Positions 1 to 11,077 of a DNA stretch of 64,000 nucleotides are shown piece by piece. Origin of the DNA: Platanthera guangdongensis (taxonomy: Eukaryota; Streptophyta; Magnoliopsida; Asparagales; Orchidaceae); NCBI GenBank assembly GCA_039583875.1, contig CM077164.1:68541628-68605627 (forward strand), read 5' to 3'. The translations under genes and the position numbers were made by a program. A model generated the notes under the pieces. That model was not told the DNA's origin. It saw only the letters and a list, made by a program, of their open reading frames with translations, and did no database searches. Each line of letters opens with the position of its first letter. The stretch's first letter is position 1.

Positions 1-633
1 GAATTTGATATTGAAGGAGCTTCATAGTTAGGAGCTGATCAGGTAAAAGGCTGTCCAGCTGTTAATCAAAAATGATATCTGGACAGTGGGTGCTCCAAGC
101 ATATGACTGGATACAAGGAAAGTCTAATCAACTTCAAGCCAAAGCTTGGTCGAAAAGTGATCTTTGGAGACTCCAGCTTTGGACAAACTGAGGGCTATGG
201 AGAGTTCAACAGTGGAGTTGTCACCTTCAGAAAAGTGGCATATGTCAATGGTATCAAACATAACCTAATATCCATAAGTTAGTTATGTCATGCAGGTTAT
301 CTGGTTTGCTTTAACAATTCTAAATGCATTATTTGTTCAAATAATCAAACTATTTTAATAGGGTGTAGATAAGGGAATATATACTTAGTAAATTTTAATT
401 CTGCTAACTCAGAAATATGTTTATTCAACCAAGGTAGTAACAACAATATCCTTTGGCATAAAAGACAAGGTCATGTGAACCTTAAAAATATCTATAAGCT
501 ATCTAGGGATAACCTTGTCAGAGGATTACCTTCTGACCCCTAAAAGAAGTAAAGCATATGCAAGGCTTTTCAAGAAGGCAAGAAAACTAAAAACAGCTTT
601 AAATCAATTAATAAGAGTGATTCACCTAGGATT
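1..633 (+). pseudogene. Copia protease and GAG-pre-integrase region, broken (element A)
   Basis: This is the remains of the pol N-terminus of element A. A retroviral-type aspartic protease active site, DSG followed by CSKHMTG, is encoded at about 82-111. A GAG-pre-integrase zinc region follows, with WHKRQGHVN encoded near 450-480 (the two histidines of the HHCC site). Several in-frame stops (for example near 280, 370 and 540) and frame changes break the reading, so no product is possible. It runs directly into the integrase core ORF at 634. The protease normally cuts the Gag-Pol precursor inside the virus-like particle; that role comes from the family. Confidence 0.75.
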
Positions 634-1654
634 TTGTACTTTCTACATATGGATATTTTTGGACCCATTGTTGTACAAAGCTTCGGAGTGAAGTCTTACA
701 CCTTGGTTATTGTAGATGAACTCTCTAGATTCTCTTGGTTTTTCTTCTTGAGAAACAAGTCAGATAACTTTAAATTGCTTACAGATTTTCTTAAGTGCAT
801 AAGGATTGAGTATTCTACTCCAGTTGCATTGATTAGAAGTGATCATGGAACTGAGTTTGAATCTCTTCCCATGCAAAACTTTTGTGAGGAGGAAGGTATC
901 AGGCATTGTGTCTCTGCTCCTAGAACTCCTCAACAAAATGGGGTAGCAGAAAGGAAAAATAGAACACTCATTGAATTTGCAGGAACATTGCTTGTAGATG
1001 TACACATGCTCCTATCCTTTTGGGTAGAGGCTGTGAGAACAACAAACTATATGCTGAATAGAAGTTTGATAAATAAACTAATGGGCAAGACCCCTATGAA
1101 TTACTCAAACGTAAGCGACCTAAAATTGATTACTTTAGAATTTTTGAGTGTAGGTGTTTCATTCATAACAATAACAAGAAACACATTAGAAAATTTGAAG
1201 CTAAAGCTACAAAGGGAATGTTTCTGGGATATTCCCAAGTTAGCAAAGCTTATAGAAGAATCTGTACATATTTATTTTGATGAAGCTAACATGTACTATA
1301 AGGAGAAGGACTCTTCTACCAATAACACTTTGCAGGTACCTCACTTGTGTGCGAAATTAGATGAGTTTAACCTTCCACAAGAGTTTACATCACCTTCTAC
1401 TCCACAAGCTGATGAAGATAGTGACGATGAACTTTTGGAAGAGGTTGAACCTCATTCAACAGCAGACTCTATTCCACAAGAGGAATTAACTCCACATGTT
1501 GTTGCTGAACCAACTCCACCCACTGATCATATCACACTAATGGATCACTCTAGATCTCAAGTGATTGGAGACAAATCAGTAGGTGTACAGACAAGGCATG
1601 AACTCAACCAAGATGTGATGCATGCCTATTTCCTCTCTCAAGTTGAGCCTCTAT
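634..1654 (+). pseudogene. Copia integrase core (element A), cut by CACTA insertion
   Basis: This is an open stretch of about 340 codons encoding the integrase catalytic core that joins retroelement cDNA to chromosomes. The DDE triad is visible: Asp7 in HMDIFGP, Asp70 in IRSDHGTEF and Glu106 in QQNGVAERKNR, with normal copia spacing. The region after residue 180 has lost the expected LTR-connecting sequence FGCKCF and appears frameshifted. The reading then continues through an acidic linker to VQTRHELNQ, which leads into the reverse transcriptase in related elements. The ORF runs a short way into the CACTA element that starts at 1655. The reverse transcriptase sequence resumes at 5536, immediately after the CACTA element. 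Confidence 0.85.
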
Positions 1655-1689
1655 CACTACTAGAAAACAAACTTTTGGCCAGGACAAAT

Positions 1690-1900
1690 TTCCCTGGCAA
1701 AAAGTCAAAAACCGTGGCTAAAAGGTTTTAGCCACGGTCTAGCCACGGAAAAATTCCGTGGCTAAAGTCGACGTTGCTAAAACTTTTAAGCCACGAATTG
1801 GCCGTAGCAGCAAATAGTATTAGCCATGATAAAAAATGTCGTGGCAAATAAGCCAACTTTTAGCCACGGTATGAAACCCTGGCTAAAAGTAAACTCATCA
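1690..1900. repeat. CACTA left subterminal motif array
   Basis: Many copies of TAGCCACGG and its complement CCGTGGCTA lie within about 200 bp of the left terminus, often as inverted pairs about 15 bp apart. In CACTA elements such subterminal repeats bind the TnpA-type protein that brings the ends together. Some copies show CG to TG/CA decay, for example gccatgat and gccatagt. Confidence 0.8.
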
Positions 1901-2459
1901 TTTTTTAAAAAAAGTATTTGCCATAGTTACAACCCGTGGCAAATACTAATTTATGTTTTTTTAAAAAAAACAACACTAATTAGGGGGAATTATTACCCCC
2001 ACTTCGAAGCTGAATCTCTGTATACGCTGCAGCAACAAGCACGAAAGACGGTGGAAGGCATATGCGCAAAATGGACAGTTTTAAAGATCATCTTTGCGCA
2101 CATCTATGACTTTGCACACATCTATGATTGGTTTGAAGTCCGCCACGTTGCGTTATAATTGGCCTTAAGCAACTACTATTAAGTTAGCAACAAGAATAAG
2201 AATCGCGAACTATATGCAACTTACCACGGGGCGGATAAAAAGAAGATAAAATGGCAAATCTCTCACCCAAATAATTCATATTCCATACAAACTGTCACCA
2301 ATAGAACTAATGATTCTCTAACATAGCATCTCAAAAAGCTAAATAACTGGCAAGCTCAGAAGATTAAGAACAATGTCTACAATAAGTAAGATGGTAGCAA
2401 GATATCTGAATTAGTTTTGAAAGACAAAACTAATGGGAGAGTTTTGGATAGAAAATTGT

Positions 2460-2586
2460 TCGTGAAGAGAAGATCGATCCGGCAGCAAGAGGATAACTCC
2501 GCACTCGTTGAGGGATGTCAACCGTTTCGCCATCTTAATCTGTTCGGATGATCCAAGTATCTCCAAGATGCACTCAGCGCCACCTG
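2460..2586 (-). other. Exon-like block of unidentified gene inside the CACTA element
   Basis: On the minus strand a good splice acceptor (TTTGTTTTCTCAG) precedes about 40 open codons encoding AECILEILGSSEQIKMAKRL and then LNECGVILLLPDR. The amino-acid content looks like real protein. It does not match the M3KE1 parts I can recall, so it may come from a second captured gene or from a diverged exon. Confidence 0.45.
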
Positions 2587-2699
2587 AGAAAACAAAATAT
2601 TTCAGTTAAAGTCCGAAGTCAAGAAATAACATCATAAGAGAATGAGAATGAACAAAATGGGTGGAAGAGTCCTATCAGCTGAAAGGAATTGAAATTGGA

Positions 2700-3463
2700 A
2701 GCAAAAATTGAGGTCAATTCTAATTCAAATGGACCGGATCTAGGTCGTGCAGCTGCCCCATTTTGTACGGATGCCAAACGAGCTGCCTCATTCAAGCTGT
2801 GAAGGGTATTGACAAGTATAAGAAGAATTCCATTCTTTGCAGCTATACGGCAGAAGTCATTCCTTGGAATGGAATGCTGGAGCTTAAATACATGCCACAT
2901 GCAATCTATAGCAAGATGAACCATCTCTCTGGTGGTTGACAAAAATTATACAACATAATTTCTATTAGTTTAACAAGATACATTATAGGACTTCAAAGAT
3001 AAATTTCATAGAGGTATAATTGTATAAATATAATATATTTTTAAGTGTAAACTAAACACATACCTATATTTCGCATAATCAGCCTCGAGAAAACACACAA
3101 GTACAGGAATTCCCCGACAAGCAATAACCATTTGAAGGGTCAAGTTACTGAAAAAAAATAAAGAGTTTGAAAATAAACACATTTTAACAAAATGTATGGA
3201 AGGACTAGAAATGAAAACATTTAAAAAAACCTGGACTGACAAAGCTTCTGAAGAAAGAAAGCTGCTTGCATTCGAACTTCTCGAGGGCGATCAGGCACTG
3301 CAATGTTCATTACCACTGGAATCTACAATTAGAGTCAAAGCCAACATCAAATGCTTTTAAAAAGTTGCGTATTATTAAAAAAGAATCATGCTCATCTTAC
3401 AAGTCCACAAAGGCAAGCATTCTCTTGGAAACCAACATTATCCATGATAATCTGGTTGATAAC
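2700..3463 (-). pseudogene. M3KE1: Captured MAP3K epsilon (M3KE1-like) armadillo-repeat exons
   Basis: Four consecutive minus-strand exons with GT-AG junctions lie inside the CACTA element: 3463-3401 (VINQIIMDN...FQENACL), 3322-3231 (VPDRPREVRMQAAFFLQ, ending CQ-S), 3147-3064 (IPVLVCFLEADYAKYR) and 2928 to about 2720 (PRNDFCRIAAKNGILL, then RPRSGP). When the introns are removed the frame stays open across all three junctions. The sequence matches, from memory of the family, the armadillo-like region downstream of the kinase domain of plant MAP3K-epsilon (BCK1-like) proteins, which act in cell division and plasma-membrane integrity. The kinase domain and the C-terminus are absent, so this is a transduplicated fragment and not a working kinase gene. 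No promoter is evident. Confidence 0.85.
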
Positions 3464-5349
3464 CTGAAGAACAGAACATATGAACTGAGAAAGAAAATCT
3501 CTTTGTTTCAATCAGAAATGCAATTGAAGTCATGCACCTGTTGAAGTCATGACCTCGCCTAAGGAAATTCATCTACTTTTATATTCAAAACTAGTTCTAT
3601 TTTCCTGGTGACGGTCATAATCGTTGGCATGCCAAAAATACATTCTATGACGGTGGTGTTTTTGCCCAAACTTACAGGAGAAAAAACACTGCGCTAAACA
3701 GAGCCTAAAGCCAATATAAAGATTTTCTAAGTATGGATTTGGCATAATAAGAGAATCAAGAAAACTTAAACAGTACAAAGAAAATACACGAGACCTTAAA
3801 ATTTGTTGCAGAAAGGTTAGACAGATTACATTCAACCTGTCTTGCCAATAACTATAGTTTTTAAGCAAGTAAAGTAGTACATCTGATGCCTATGAATTTA
3901 ATCATACATAGTAGATGTATAAAGCAAGAGAACCAGTAAACAATCAATAACCAATAAACTTTGGGTAATAGCTGTAGATACTTTGACGTTAGAGTTAACA
4001 CAAGATTTAGAAAATCATTAAAGAATGAACAGAGAAAGGGGACTTCAAAAACCAGCACCGCCAAATAGTTGGGAGAAGACCAATGATGATGATAAAAATA
4101 TAGAACGCATAAAAACAAAGACACTGAGATTACTCACAAGCCTAAATTCATCCGGGCACTTGAGATTGTTAAACTTGTGTCGACATCCTCATGCTTTTCC
4201 TTTAACTGGGAATGGTAAATAATATCAGATAAGCAAATTTTTTTTTATAGAACAAGTCAATTCGAAAGCAATCTTATCGTTGCAGATTGTAAACGGATAC
4301 CTTAGAGAAAGCAGACTCCAGAAGCTTGAATTTACTATTAAAAATCGTCTGAATCTTTTGCAACCATATTCTTCTAATGATGAGTGAGAGCCACCAAAAA
4401 TATCCAAAATCATTAGAAGAAAGAAAACAAAACTTAGGTAGCTCAACACTTGCAATCCATTACCTATAAAAAGACAACCTTGGAGAGTTGCTCTACTTGT
4501 TGTGTAGCTGCTCCTTCCAATTTTTAATTATTCCTTCTTCTTGAGTCTCCAACTACGCTGATCTTCCATTGTTCTACACACCGAATAACATTACAGAAAG
4601 CACACTAAATTGGTCAGACGAATGACACAGGGAAGGATGTAGTGTCAAAATATGAACTGGTTTCATGAGGAGAGCTGCAGAAAAGTGGTTGGGGGTGTGT
4701 GGGACGCAGCCCAGTGCGACATCAGAAGCCATGCCAATACTAAGGAAATCAAACCTACCTTTGTATCCAACGCTCCTTCCAACCTCGCATAGAGGGAGCT
4801 CCGCTTTCTGTGCAGAGATCTCAAGCCATAGCATTCGCTTAATCTTCATGAAAAATGGAGGGATCAAAAAACAGCGAAAAAAATCAGAGAAAATGGGGGG
4901 CGGGGGGAGGAGAATGAAGTGAATCGAGATGTGGTGATGGATTCACCTGTAGTTGACGCATCAGTGCAGAATGAAGAGAGGTTAGAGTTCTAATAGATAG
5001 CACAGCTAGTGGATTCTTGTTCATCTCCACAGTCGCTGCCCTAATCGCAGATTTTTTTAGGTTTCATGAGGAGAGCTTGTAGAAATGCAGTGTTGGTGAA
5101 CAAAATAAGTTGAAATATATGGGAAGGAGGAGGTCTGGCCGATGGGCAGCGCTCTCCGGCGAGTTAAAGCGACTTCCAGGAAGAAGTTGCAGAAATGAAG
5201 CTCTGGTGAAGAGAGGATAATGAAATCGATGGGGAAGAAGGAGAATGTACCCGGATATTCTAGGGTTTGTTCGTGAGTGCGGGAACGGGCGGATGTTAGA
5301 CTATTTAACATATAATTAAAAATTTAATTGGAAATACTATATAATAATA

Positions 5350-5535
5350 ATTGTTTAGCCACGATTTGGTCAAGGCCGTGGCTAATGATTTAGTTTTTTG
5401 CCATGAATTTGTTATCCGTGGCTAATACTTAATTATTTGCCACGAAATATGAACCGTGGACAATACCTAACTATTAGCCACGAATTTTGACCCTGGCAAA
5501 AAAAAGTGTAGCTAATACTCATTTTTCTAGTAGTG
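5350..5535. repeat. CACTA right subterminal motif array and terminus
   Basis: At least four inverted pairs of TAGCCACG and CGTGGCTA variants lie at 5357-5510, mirroring the left end and followed by the inverted CACTA terminus at 5527-5535. They share motif and spacing with the left array, which confirms that the two ends belong to one element. Confidence 0.8.
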
Positions 5536-7055
5536 AATCCATAAAAGATGCTGAGCAAGATCCCCACTGGATCATTGCAATGCAAGAGGAACTCAATCAA
5601 TTTGAGAGATGCAGCGTTTGGGATTTAGTTCCAAGACCCAAAGACTACCCAGTAATTGGAACTGAATGGGTATATAGAAACAAGCTAGATGCTCAAGGTG
5701 TAATTGTGAGAAATAAGACTAGGCTTGTTGCTCAAGGCTATAAGCAAGAATAAGGAATAGACTATGACCAAACCTTTGCACCAGCTGCAAGGTTAGAAGC
5801 AATTAGGATTTTACTTGCTTATGCTGCCTACAAGAAGTTTAAAGTCTATCAGATGGATGTCAAGAGTGCCTTCTGAATGGAGTACTTAAAGAAAGAGTTT
5901 ATGTTAAACAACCTCCAAGTTTTATCTCTCCAAATTATCCTCATATGTCTTTAGATTGCATAAAGTTCTTTATGGTTTAAAGCAAGCTCCAAGAGCTTGG
6001 TATGAGACCTTAACGAGCTTTCTGATCGAGCATAAATTTACTAGAGGCATTGTAGATAGGGCATTATTCACTAGGCACCATAAGCACCAAATCTTGTTGG
6101 TACAAATTTATGTAGATGATATATTATATTGGGGTTACAGATTCCAACTATGAAGAGGTTCTCTGACCTCATGCATTCAAAGTTTGAAATGAGTAGCATG
6201 GGTGGGCTCTCTTACTTCCTTGGTCTCCAATCAAGCAGCTACCTGATGGCATCTTCATATCCCAGGCTAAGTATGCTAAAGAGCTTATTAAAAAGTTTGG
6301 GATGGTTGATGTCTCAGTAAAGAAAACACCCATGGTCACTAATGTTGTAATAGAATCTGATGAACATGGGAAACGTTTTGATTAGAAATTATGTAGGGGC
6401 ATTGTTGGGTCCCTACTATACCTTACAGCTAGCAGACCTGACATAATTTTTGCTACATGTCTTGTGCTAGGTCCAAGTGAACCGTAAAGAATCTCACCAA
6501 GTTTCCTAAAAAGAATTTTGAGATATATAAAGAGTTGTCCTAGTCTAGGACTCTGGTATCCTACTAAAGTCGTATTGAGTAACTAGATACTCAGATGCTG
6601 ACTTTGCTGGATGCAGGGTAGACAGAAAAAGTACCTTAGGGACTTGCCAGTTCCTTGGTATGAGATTAGTGTCTTGGTTTTGTAATAAATAGTCATCTGT
6701 ATCTACATCAACTGCTGAAGCAGAATATATAGCAGCTGGCAGTTGCTGTTCCCAGATGTTGAGGATTCAAAACCAACTCCTGGACTATGGGTTCAACTTA
6801 AATAATTCAACTCACTTATGTGAGAACACAAGTGATAGATCCATAGCACAAAATCCAGTCCATCACAGTAGGACTAAGCATATAGACATTAGACATCATT
6901 TCATTAGAGAGTATGTAGACAAAAATAAAATGAAACTTGTCTATATCTACACTGATTTACAAAGACCAGATATTTTCATCAAACCCCTGGATGAAAGAAA
7001 TCACTTGTTCTTTATAAATCATCTTGGAATGATAAATGAAGAAGCTTTAATTTAA
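5536..7055 (+). pseudogene. Copia reverse transcriptase and RNase H (element A), broken
   Basis: Pol of element A resumes right after the CACTA element. The reverse transcriptase fingers and palm are recognisable: [21 protein letters not shown] and the catalytic YVDD at 6109-6120. The RNase H part follows, with sequence encoding SDADFAG near 6590, AEAEYIAAGSC near 6715 and SRTKHIDIRHHF near 6870. The gene ends at TAA 7053-7055 after MINEEALI. Stops at about 5752, 5875 and 5959, and several indels, break it. These enzymes copy retroelement RNA into double-stranded DNA in the particle. Stop-to-spacer order is as in Sirevirus B and B2. Confidence 0.85.
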
Positions 7056-7069
7056 TTTCTATCTATGGT

Positions 7070-7320
7070 CAACGAATTTTTCAAAGTTCGTCGAACGGAG
7101 ATCGACGAACTGGGAAAAGTTCTAGAGATATTCGTCGAACGGAGAACGACGAATATCTCTGTGAGTGAAGTTATTTTCATCAAACGGAGATCGACGAATC
7201 TGCTTCAGAAAAGTTCGTCGAACAGAGATCGACGAAATGTTTTCAAATCTTCTGACTAAGCTCGACGAATTTTTTAACTGTAAAATATTTCGTCGACCTC
7301 AGATCGAAGAATTCTTTATT
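7070..7320 (+). repeat. A-family inverted-repeat (TTCGTCGA/TCGACGAA) array between pol and the extra ORF
   Basis: This stretch holds a series of perfect or near-perfect short inverted repeats that share the loop ACGGAGA. Examples are 9-bp arms GTTCGTCGA (7086-7094) and TCGACGAAC (7102-7110), and 14-bp arms at 7124-7137 and 7147-7160. Further copies lie near 7180-7200 and 7217-7236. The same motif recurs in the 3' LTR of this element (about 19500-19970). It sits where Sirevirus B has its GTGTCGACAC spacer array. It may act as a promoter or enhancer for the extra ORF. Confidence 0.8.
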
Positions 7321-8396
7321 TTTCTCTTAATGGAGTTTGTCAATTCATATTCTGAAAAATCTTATATCTAGGTTTTTGTTCGACCTCCATCCCACGCTTT
7401 CAGTTCCATTGCACTTGATCTCTCTTGTTTGTTGCAGGCGCACTCATGGCAATTCCCGCATGCAGTCTTGGAGTCATGAAGTTTGATAATGGTTTTGTTA
7501 TAGATTTTGAGTTGTTTCAACACTCGGATCCTATCTTCCTGGAAATTTTGAAACTGCATGAAGATCACCAGTTGAAGAATCTCATGACCACCAGAATAAA
7601 GATAGCCAGCGCAGAGATCAGAGAATGGGTTTACACTTCCTCCACCATAGATGAGAACACCATGACAGGAAAAATATCGGGTAATGAAATATCTCTTACC
7701 CCCGCAGTTTTAACAGACATTTTTGGATTAACAAATGGTGAAGAAGAACTGGAGATTGACAGTGATGAATTTGATGAAATGCTGAATAAAATGGGTTATT
7801 CTAGAGATACACCCAACAAACTATTGAAGAAACATCTATCTGCTGAATATAAGTTTCTAGCAGATGTTGTGGGAAAAGTGTTGCTGGGTAAGCATATAGC
7901 CCATGACTACATCACTAGGCATCAATTCCTGATGATGTGTGCTGTGGTGAATAAGATGCCTGTAAATTGGGCTAAGATTATGTTTGAGATGATCAGGAAA
8001 AAGAACACCAAGAAGGAGGTATGTTTTGGAAGAATTCTGAGAATCTTCCTTCAGGAAAATACTACTGAATCTCGGATCACACCGACATATTCATTAATTC
8101 CTCCAAGTGGATCACTTGTGCCCTCTTTGGCAGGTGGGAGAGGACCATCACCAAGCCATCCAAGGCTTTTTCCTCTTCCTCTAGGACTTCTGAGAGTACA
8201 AGGGATGCTCCAGCCACTACCCACCCTAATGAAGATGCTCCATCTTCTCTTCCACCACCTCCAGACATCCAAAGTTCATCTCAAGTGGTACACCAACTCC
8301 CCTCACTAGTTCACACCACAGTCCACACTCCTACACCTCCATCATCCCCAGTACATCCATTACAAACACATATTCACTTTCATACCTCACCTCCAT

Positions 8397-8502
8397 CCCA
8401 ACATGGTACACCAATTCCATCACAACATGGTACACCAATTCCATCACAACATGGTACACTAATTCCATCACTACATGGTACACAAATTCCATCACCACCC
8501 TT
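8397..8502 (+). repeat. 24-bp coding tandem repeat (QHGTPIPS) in extra ORF A
   Basis: Four to five copies of a 24-bp unit, read as an 8-residue peptide QHGTPIPS with small changes (LHGTQIPS), lie in the Pro/Ser-rich part of the extra ORF. The period is a multiple of three, so copy changes keep frame. I see no counterpart in the B-family ORF. Confidence 0.85.
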
Positions 8503-8905
8503 ATCTCCACTATCACCATATTTGGCTGATATTCCCCTTTACAATCTGTCATCCCTAAAATCATTCAATCTGCTTTCATCCCCCTTCATACTCCTTCCCC
8601 AGATGAACCAATGCAAGACTTTCTCCCTCCTCCTCCTCCATCATCTTCCATCCACCCTTCTATCTCTACCGAGTCGCCTCCTACATTCCTGACACTGGAC
8701 CCCTCCATCATTCCACCTCTTCTAGCACTTCTCACTCCCCTCCTCAAAACCCTCATAGCAGAGGCTATTTCCCCTCTTGCTACCTCCATATATTCATTTA
8801 CTGCTCAAATCTCTGCTCTCTCCACCCCTCCTTCTTCAGTCAGTTGCCTGCCTCTAGTACCCACTGAAACCAGGTAGGGGGAGATACTCTATGAAGAAGT
8901 AACAA

Positions 8906-8981
8906 CAGCAGCAGTAGCAGAAGAAGTAGCAGCAAAAGCAGAAGCAGCAACAGCAGAAGCAGAAGCAGAAGCAGAAGCTGA
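8906..8981 (+). repeat. GCA/GAA-type coding microsatellite in extra ORF A
   Basis: Runs of gcagca, gcagaa and agcaac triplets encode an Ala/Glu tract (EAEAEAEA) in the frame that opens into the acidic region DDLFDFINFTESVMDLDE. It is a simple-sequence expansion inside a low-complexity acidic segment. Confidence 0.8.
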
Positions 8982-10160
8982 TGATTTGTTTGATTTCATT
9001 AATTTTACTGAATCTGTTATGGATCTGGATGAGACAATCACAGAGGAAATAAAGACGGTTGGTGATTATATAATAAATCCCACAATAGATGTTGAGAATT
9101 TGTTGAAAAGTTTTGATACAGTTTACTTAAATTCTCGTCCAGACTACAACATAAAGTCATCCATGGCTATAGTTCCTTATACCTCCCCAATAAGCCCCAA
9201 AGTTGCCAAACAACTCAAGGCTAGCTTTGCTATTATAGAGGCTCCTGTTATTCCATCTCCAACAAGAGTTGATTCCCTTATTACTTCATCCCCTACCAAA
9301 GTCATCTCTGCTCCAACATTCATTATGGATGATAGCCCCATGCCTGATCTTGATGAGTTGATCATGTCTGATATTGAAGAAGAGAATAAATCAGTTGTTG
9401 AAAGCATTGATGTATATAGTTCCCCAGCTCCAGCTCCAGCTCTTCCTCCAGCTCCTCCTCAGGCTGAAAAGTCTATTGATAAAAATGTACTAAAAGCCAT
9501 TCATGCTTTATATGATTCTCCTCAAGGATCTTCTGATGATGCAGATGAGGAAGAAGATTCTGATAATGAGCCCAAAAAAAGTCTCTAAGAAGAGGAAATC
9601 TCCTCCACCTCCTGCCCCAAAGCCAAACCCAACACATGATACTACATACTATATTCTCAGAAATTATCCATACAAGGTCATGCCAGCTTGGATGTGGCTG
9701 TTGAAGAATCAACAGAAAGATAGGAAGAAAAGCAGGAAGTACTCACCTCCTCCATAGAGATACAAGAAAGACCCTCCTCCTCATCCTCCACCTGCTGCTG
9801 GTGCTTCAGGCTCTTCATCTTAGAGGATGACCCAATATCAAACCTATCAGAGGTAGCAGGGTAGATCTTCTTCTTCTGGAAGCAGCCAGCATAGGCACTA
9901 TTCTTCAAGCAGGCAACAGCAACATCAACATCAACAGCAACAGCAACATCTACAACAAACTACAGAACATCAAAAGGCTAAAAGCTCAAAGAGACCTGAA
10001 TCTCCTCCTGTACCTTTTGAGGACCCAGAAACAGCTACTACTGCAAGGATGGCCAGGTTTTAATAATTGGTTGGCATATCTATGATTAACAAAGCCAAAG
10101 CTGAAGGGAAGGATCCCTCTGAATATACAACAATGTCCAAATATAGGAAGGTGGAACTAA

Positions 10161-10165
10161 ACAGG
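10161..10165. other. Target-site duplication (acagg), left side of Tat element
   Basis: The 5-bp sequence acagg immediately precedes the left LTR and is repeated right after the right LTR at 18903-18907. The duplication lies inside codons of extra ORF A. Confidence 0.9.
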
Positions 10166-10890
10166 TGTTGATGCATGAAAACACACAGGGAGTCGGGAAC
10201 CACCAGCTAACAGTTCGAGCACCGGGGGAAAGAAGGGAAAAGAGGAGACTGTTAAGTAGTCGGTTTCTAGCGGTCGTAGCTAAAGGACATAAAAAGAGGC
10301 CGCTGGCAGCGGCAACAGCAGAGTTCGCCTGTCGCGGCTTAAATGCCACTCCTGCGACGGGCTTCCTTTATTTAAAGTGAGAAAACAGTTACACGAAAAG
10401 AAAAAAGAGGAAGCCGGCCGGATTGCATGCCGCAAAACACTAGACTTGAGACCGCAGCTCTTAACAGGGAGCTCCTGGATACAAGTCAGCGGTCTTGGGG
10501 AGTGCACCCTCCCCTATTTATAGGCTCGGGGGCTGCCCAAGCGGAAGGGCTAAAGTTAGGCTGCCCGGGGTACAGGAGAACCGGTCAGAGGTGAGGTGAA
10601 GCAAATGAGCAGAAACGAGAAAGGAGGGAAGCCGCGCGGTCTGGCGGATTCCTCCTGGCGAGCTGACTGTCTGGATCCTGGCCTTGTCGCTGAGCGGGGC
10701 TGGCGCTAGCGGCGGTCTGACATGGAGACCGCCCGACTTCGGTGTTGACCAGACGGGTTGATCTGAGATGCAGCTAGCCGGAGAGGCCGCCATCTGGTGA
10801 CCGCCCGATTCGGGAGACTTGGCGGCTAGAAAGATCAGGCTGCCCAGTCTGGAAAGATACGTGAACAGGTCGCGGATTCCGGGCTTAACA
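10166..10890 (-). repeat. Left (3') LTR of the Tat element
   Basis: The LTR is 725 bp long, starts tgttgatgcatg and ends gggcttaaca, and is closely matched by 18171-18902. On the element's own strand it begins TGTTAAGCCCGG and ends ATGCATCAACA, the usual TG...CA ends. Confidence 0.9.
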
Positions 10891-10905
10891 TAATCCCCAC
10901 ACATT
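10891..10905 (-). other. Putative polypurine tract of the Tat element
   Basis: Read on the minus strand, the sequence next to the left LTR is AATGTGTGGGGATTA, a short G-rich tract directly before the 3' LTR start. It supports the minus orientation, though it is weaker than the Sirevirus tracts. Confidence 0.5.
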
Positions 10906-11077
10906 TAAGTTCCGAAAAAACTTCGAAAATGTAGAACTAAGCCGGAGACCGCGACTGCCCTATCGGTGTCTTTAAAATCCCCTGGCCCTTGACATTCTTC
11001 AAGATATCTGCCAAACCACGGGTCTCTACTCGCCCCTTGCGGTCAGAATCCTTCAAGCTGACGCGGACATTCACAGG

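Larger units (their letters stand above)
1655..5535. mobile_element. Non-autonomous CACTA (En/Spm-type) DNA transposon with captured gene fragments
   Basis: The left end reads CACTACTAGAAAA, and the right end is its inverted complement, ending CTAGTAGTG at 5535. These are the classic plant CACTA termini. Both ends carry subterminal arrays of GCCACGG/CCGTGGC motifs. The target duplication should be 3 bp; the flanks are tat and aat, so it is imperfect. I see no TnpA or TnpD transposase reading frame, so movement would need a helper. The interior holds minus-strand exons of a MAP3K-epsilon gene (about 2700-3463) and another exon-like block (2460-2586). The rest, about 3464-5340, has only short frames that I cannot assign; one of 98 codons lies at 4574-4867 on the minus strand. 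It lies within pol of element A. Confidence 0.88.
7446..10165 (+). pseudogene. Extra ORF downstream of pol (Sirevirus A), N-terminal and central part
   Basis: This is an open frame from ATG 7446 to about 8150, then frameshifted pieces up to the Tat insertion at 10166. The N-terminal 200 residues (FVIDFELFQHSD, IREWVYTSS, FGLTNGEEELEIDS, EYKFLADVVGKVLLGKH) have the layout of the plant transposon-protein domain I know as Transposase_32/PF20167; this is a tentative match. It corresponds to the N-terminus of the B-family ORF. Downstream come Pro/Ser/Thr-rich stretches with an 8-residue tandem repeat, a Glu-Ala tract, acidic blocks, a basic nuclear-localisation-like run (KKVSKKRK, near 9575-9600) and a Gln/His-rich stretch. 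I see no signal peptide and no membrane segment. Such ORFs are often called envelope-like; the content here fits a nuclear protein better. Confidence 0.7.

Noticed and set aside
2700..3463. A functional MAP3K gene
   Set aside because: The kinase domain, N-terminus and C-terminal half are absent, no promoter is visible, and the fragment lies inside a transposon.
4574..4867. Minus-strand ORF of 97 residues and its plus-strand partner in the CACTA interior
   Set aside because: No recognisable domain; overlapping frames on both strands are open, which is common in such short GC-balanced stretches. It may be a further captured piece, but I cannot support it.
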